A DNA stretch of 5,508 nt from DASYQD01 sp036005845 (GTDB taxonomy: Bacteria > Acidobacteriota > Thermoanaerobaculia > Multivoradales > JAIOJS01): positions 1 through 5,508 of the forward strand of contig DASYQD010000148.1 of the NCBI GenBank assembly GCA_036005845.1, in the 5' to 3' direction. Below the pieces are notes generated by a model. It saw only the letters and a program-made list of their open reading frames with translations. It did no database searches and was not told the origin of the DNA. Both the position numbers and the translations under genes were made by a program. The stretch's first letter is position 1. Each line of letters opens with the position of its first letter. This document shows, piece by piece, positions 3,593-5,508 of the stretch.

Positions 3593-5508
3593 AGCAGCTC
3601 GAGCCGGTTGTCGATCGGCGTCGAGCGCAGCAGCTGCACGCGCGGCGAGGCGAGGTCGAGCACGACGTGCAGCTCGTTGCGGTCGCCCTCGGAGTGATAG
3701 CCGAGCCGCACCTGCTTGACCTCTGCCGTCGACACCGGAACGCTCGAGCGGCGGTAGCTGGCGTCGACGCCGCGCAGGCGGATCACCTCACGCGGGTTGG
3801 CGCCTTCGAGGCGGAAGTGGCTGAAGGCGTCCGCCGGCACCGAGCCATTGGTGACAATGGTGATCACGGTGCCCAGCGGGCTGCGCTGCCCCCAGATCTC
3901 CTCGACGCTGGTGAAGCGGGCGCGGGGAGCGTCGCCGCCGAGAGCGGCGCGCGCGGCGGCCTCGCGGTCGGGCGGGGCTGCTGCGGCGGCCGCGCTCGGC
4001 GGCAGTGACGGTGCTGTCGCCGGCGCTGTGGATCCCGCCGCGGTGGACGGCGTGGCGCTCGGCGCCGGTGCGGCTTCTGGCGCGATGGCCGCGCTCGCGA
4101 CCACCGGCGGCGGCGGCGCCTGCTGCCGGACGGCGGCGCCGCCTCCCGGCGCGAACGGCGGCAGCGCGGTGGTCGAATCGCCGGGGCGGACACCGCCCGC
4201 CCACTCCGGCAGCAGCTCGGGGAACTGCAGGTAGAGCACCGCGAAGCCGCCGAGCAGCAGCACGAAGGCGGCGGCGACGGCGAGCGTCGCCCAGGAGCGC
4301 CGCCGCTTCGCAGGGCGCCGGGCCGGCACGGCGAGCGGCGGCGCGGCGGCCACAGGCTCTGCCTGCGGCGGGCTCGGCGACGGCGGAGCCGCCGCAGTCG
4401 GACGCGCGATCTCGGGCGGCACCTCCAGCGGCGTCATGCGTCGCGTCTCGCCCTGCGGCTCGCCGAAGGAGCGCGGCTCGCTGAAGGCGCGCGCCACCTC
4501 GTCGAAGCCGGACGGAATGCGTGCCGCCCTGGCGCCGGCCGGTGCGGCCATCGGCAGGTGATGCGGCGCGGGGCCGGTGGTCCACGGCTGCGGCGCGCTC
4601 GGCTGCTCCACGCCCATGGGCTGCGCGTCCGCGGAATGATGGTGACGCGTCAGCGTCGCATCCTCGTCGAGGTCGGGCGGCAGCAGCGGGATCGTCAGCG
4701 GCGCGTCGAACGGCGCCCCTGGCTCCTCCTGGGCGTCGACCAGCGGCAGACCTTCCAGCGGCTCCGACTCCAGCAGGTCGACGTCGGGAAGCACGTCGCC
4801 GCTGCCTTCCGGGGCGAACAGCTCGGGGATCGGCAGCTCGGGTGGGCCGAGATCGGGGAACGAGTCGAAGTCGGCGGCCGCGGGTGGCGGTGCCGCCGGC
4901 CGCGCGCGCGGCTGCGGCGCCGCTGCCGCTGCCGATCGCGGCGGCGTCACAGGCGCAGTCGGACGCGGCGGTGGCACGCTTGGCGGCACCGGCGCCGAGC
5001 CCTGCGCCCGCGCCGCTGCGGCCCGTCGTGGCGGCAGCGGCGGCGACGGTGCCAGCGGCGCTGCGGTGGCGTGGAACAGCGTCGACTGCGCTCCCTGGCG
5101 TCCTTGGCTCGGCGGCGGCGTCGTGCGCAGCGGCGGCGGTGGGAAGCCCGGCGGCTCGAGCTCGAACGGCGTGCCGCCGTGCGCCACCTGCTCCTCGACG
5201 ATGCGCTGGATGAGCCGCCGGCTCTCGCTCGACAGGTCGAGGAAGCGCACGCCCATGCCGCTCGGCCGCTCGGGGCCATCGTCGGCGTCGCGCACCCAGA
5301 GTACCTCGCCGATGCCCTGCACCAGCTTGAAGTCGTCGGTGAGGCTCAGCTCGAAGTCGAAGATGGTACCGATCGGCTTCGGCGAAGTGGTGCGGATGAA
5401 CATGCCGCCCATCGACAAATTCGCCGAGTACTCCGTGATGAAGCCACGGAACTCCTTGAACTTCAGCGAGATCTTGCGCTCGAGCGGGACCCGGCGCCGC
5501 TCCAGGTC
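3577..5508 (-). CDS. PilZ domain - transmembrane helix - AMIN domain protein, 5' partial
   Basis: The frame is open to the window edge, so the start lies beyond 5508 and 643 residues are visible (numbered here from the edge). Residues 1-110 form a PilZ domain of the Myxococcus-type TIGR02266 group: an Arg cluster (ERRRV), NLSMGG (30-35, matching NxSxxG), GEVLWVR and GMGVRFLDL. Residues 115-395 are a Pro/Ala-rich, probably disordered linker with an acidic stretch (about 213-285). A basic patch AKRRR (400-404) precedes one hydrophobic helix (405-429), which by the positive-inside rule puts PilZ in the cytoplasm and the C-terminus in the periplasm. A second Pro/Ala linker follows. Residues about 530-643 resemble an AMIN domain, with RLGYHSEG (601-608), LHVVLDLASP (613-622) and a final NRLELLL strand. 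AMIN domains target peptidoglycan amidases and PilQ-type secretins to the cell envelope. The likely job is linking a c-di-GMP-type signal to the cell wall or to a secretin. PilZ and topology are confident, AMIN good, role inferred. Confidence 0.9.
   Translation of the reverse strand, partial: DLERRRVPLERKISLKFKEFRGFITEYSANLSMGGMFIRTTSPKPIGTIFDFELSLTDDFKLVQGIGEVLWVRDADDGPERPSGMGVRFLDLSSESRRLIQRIVEEQVAHGGTPFELEPPGFPPPPLRTTPPPSQGRQGAQSTLFHATAAPLAPSPPLPPRRAAAARAQGSAPVPPSVPPPRPTAPVTPPRSAAAAAPQPRARPAAPPPAAADFDSFPDLGPPELPIPELFAPEGSGDVLPDVDLLESEPLEGLPLVDAQEEPGAPFDAPLTIPLLPPDLDEDATLTRHHHSADAQPMGVEQPSAPQPWTTGPAPHHLPMAAPAGARAARIPSGFDEVARAFSEPRSFGEPQGETRRMTPLEVPPEIARPTAAAPPSPSPPQAEPVAAAPPLAVPARRPAKRRRSWATLAVAAAFVLLLGGFAVLYLQFPELLPEWAGGVRPGDSTTALPPFAPGGGAAVRQQAPPPPVVASAAIAPEAAPAPSATPSTAAGSTAPATAPSLPPSAAAAAAPPDREAAARAALGGDAPRARFTSVEEIWGQRSPLGTVITIVTNGSVPADAFSHFRLEGANPREVIRLRGVDASYRRSSVPVSTAEVKQVRLGYHSEGDRNELHVVLDLASPRVQLLRSTPIDNRLELLLAAQ

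Noticed and set aside
4521..5213. 230-residue + strand reading frame opposite the PilZ-AMIN gene
   Set aside because: Arg/Ala/Pro low complexity that mirrors the Pro/Ala linker codons on the - strand; there is no recognisable domain.
5416..5418. TTG at 5418-5416 as the start of the PilZ-AMIN protein
   Set aside because: The frame stays open to the window edge and the 30 codons before it encode essential PilZ sequence (Arg cluster and first strands). Starting here would cut the NxSxxG motif, so the gene is 5' partial.
1..5508. CRISPR array, insertion sequence, toxin-antitoxin or phage-defence system
   Set aside because: No regularly spaced direct repeats, terminal inverted repeats, transposase or nuclease motifs were found on either strand. 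The repeats present are the two-unit glycosyltransferase duplication and protein-level Asn-Gly repeats.

Overview
This is a very GC-rich, densely coded window from a bacterial chromosome. The gene content fits a Myxococcota, Desulfobacterota or Binatota-like ('deltaproteobacterial') lineage: a Myxococcus-type PilZ module joined to an AMIN domain, a rhomboid-like membrane protein, a DUF4097 repeat protein and a GT-B-type glycosyltransferase. Taxonomy is inferred from composition and protein families only. There are no tRNA or rRNA genes, no insertion sequences and no CRISPR array.

Layout. Positions 1-230 hold no convincing gene, only a perfect GC hairpin and a candidate -10 box just before the first gene. 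Four genes then run on the + strand: a rhomboid-like integral membrane protein (231-998) that lacks the catalytic Ser and His; a DUF488 protein (986-1570) that overlaps it by 13 bp; an exported DUF4097 repeat protein (1608-2423); and a MurG-like GT-B glycosyltransferase (2446-3570) carrying an in-frame 18-bp tandem duplication. A large - strand gene (3577 to beyond 5508) converges on this group, leaving 6 bp between the stop codons. Its start lies outside the window.

The - strand gene is the most interesting object here. It reads as a cytoplasmic PilZ domain, a long Pro/Ala-rich linker with an acidic segment, one transmembrane helix preceded by a polybasic patch, a second Pro/Ala linker, and a C-terminal periplasmic AMIN domain. 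This TonB-like topology would let a c-di-GMP-type receptor module act on peptidoglycan or on a secretin.

Three of the four + strand starts (231, 1608, 2446) have no visible Shine-Dalgarno sequence. Each instead has a TANNNT box ending 6-9 nt before the start codon, the spacing expected of leaderless or nearly leaderless transcripts. The remaining start (986) lies inside the upstream gene and is probably translationally coupled. Four of the five genes are plausibly envelope-related (membrane, exported, glycosyl transfer, trans-envelope), but the sequence does not show that they act in one pathway.
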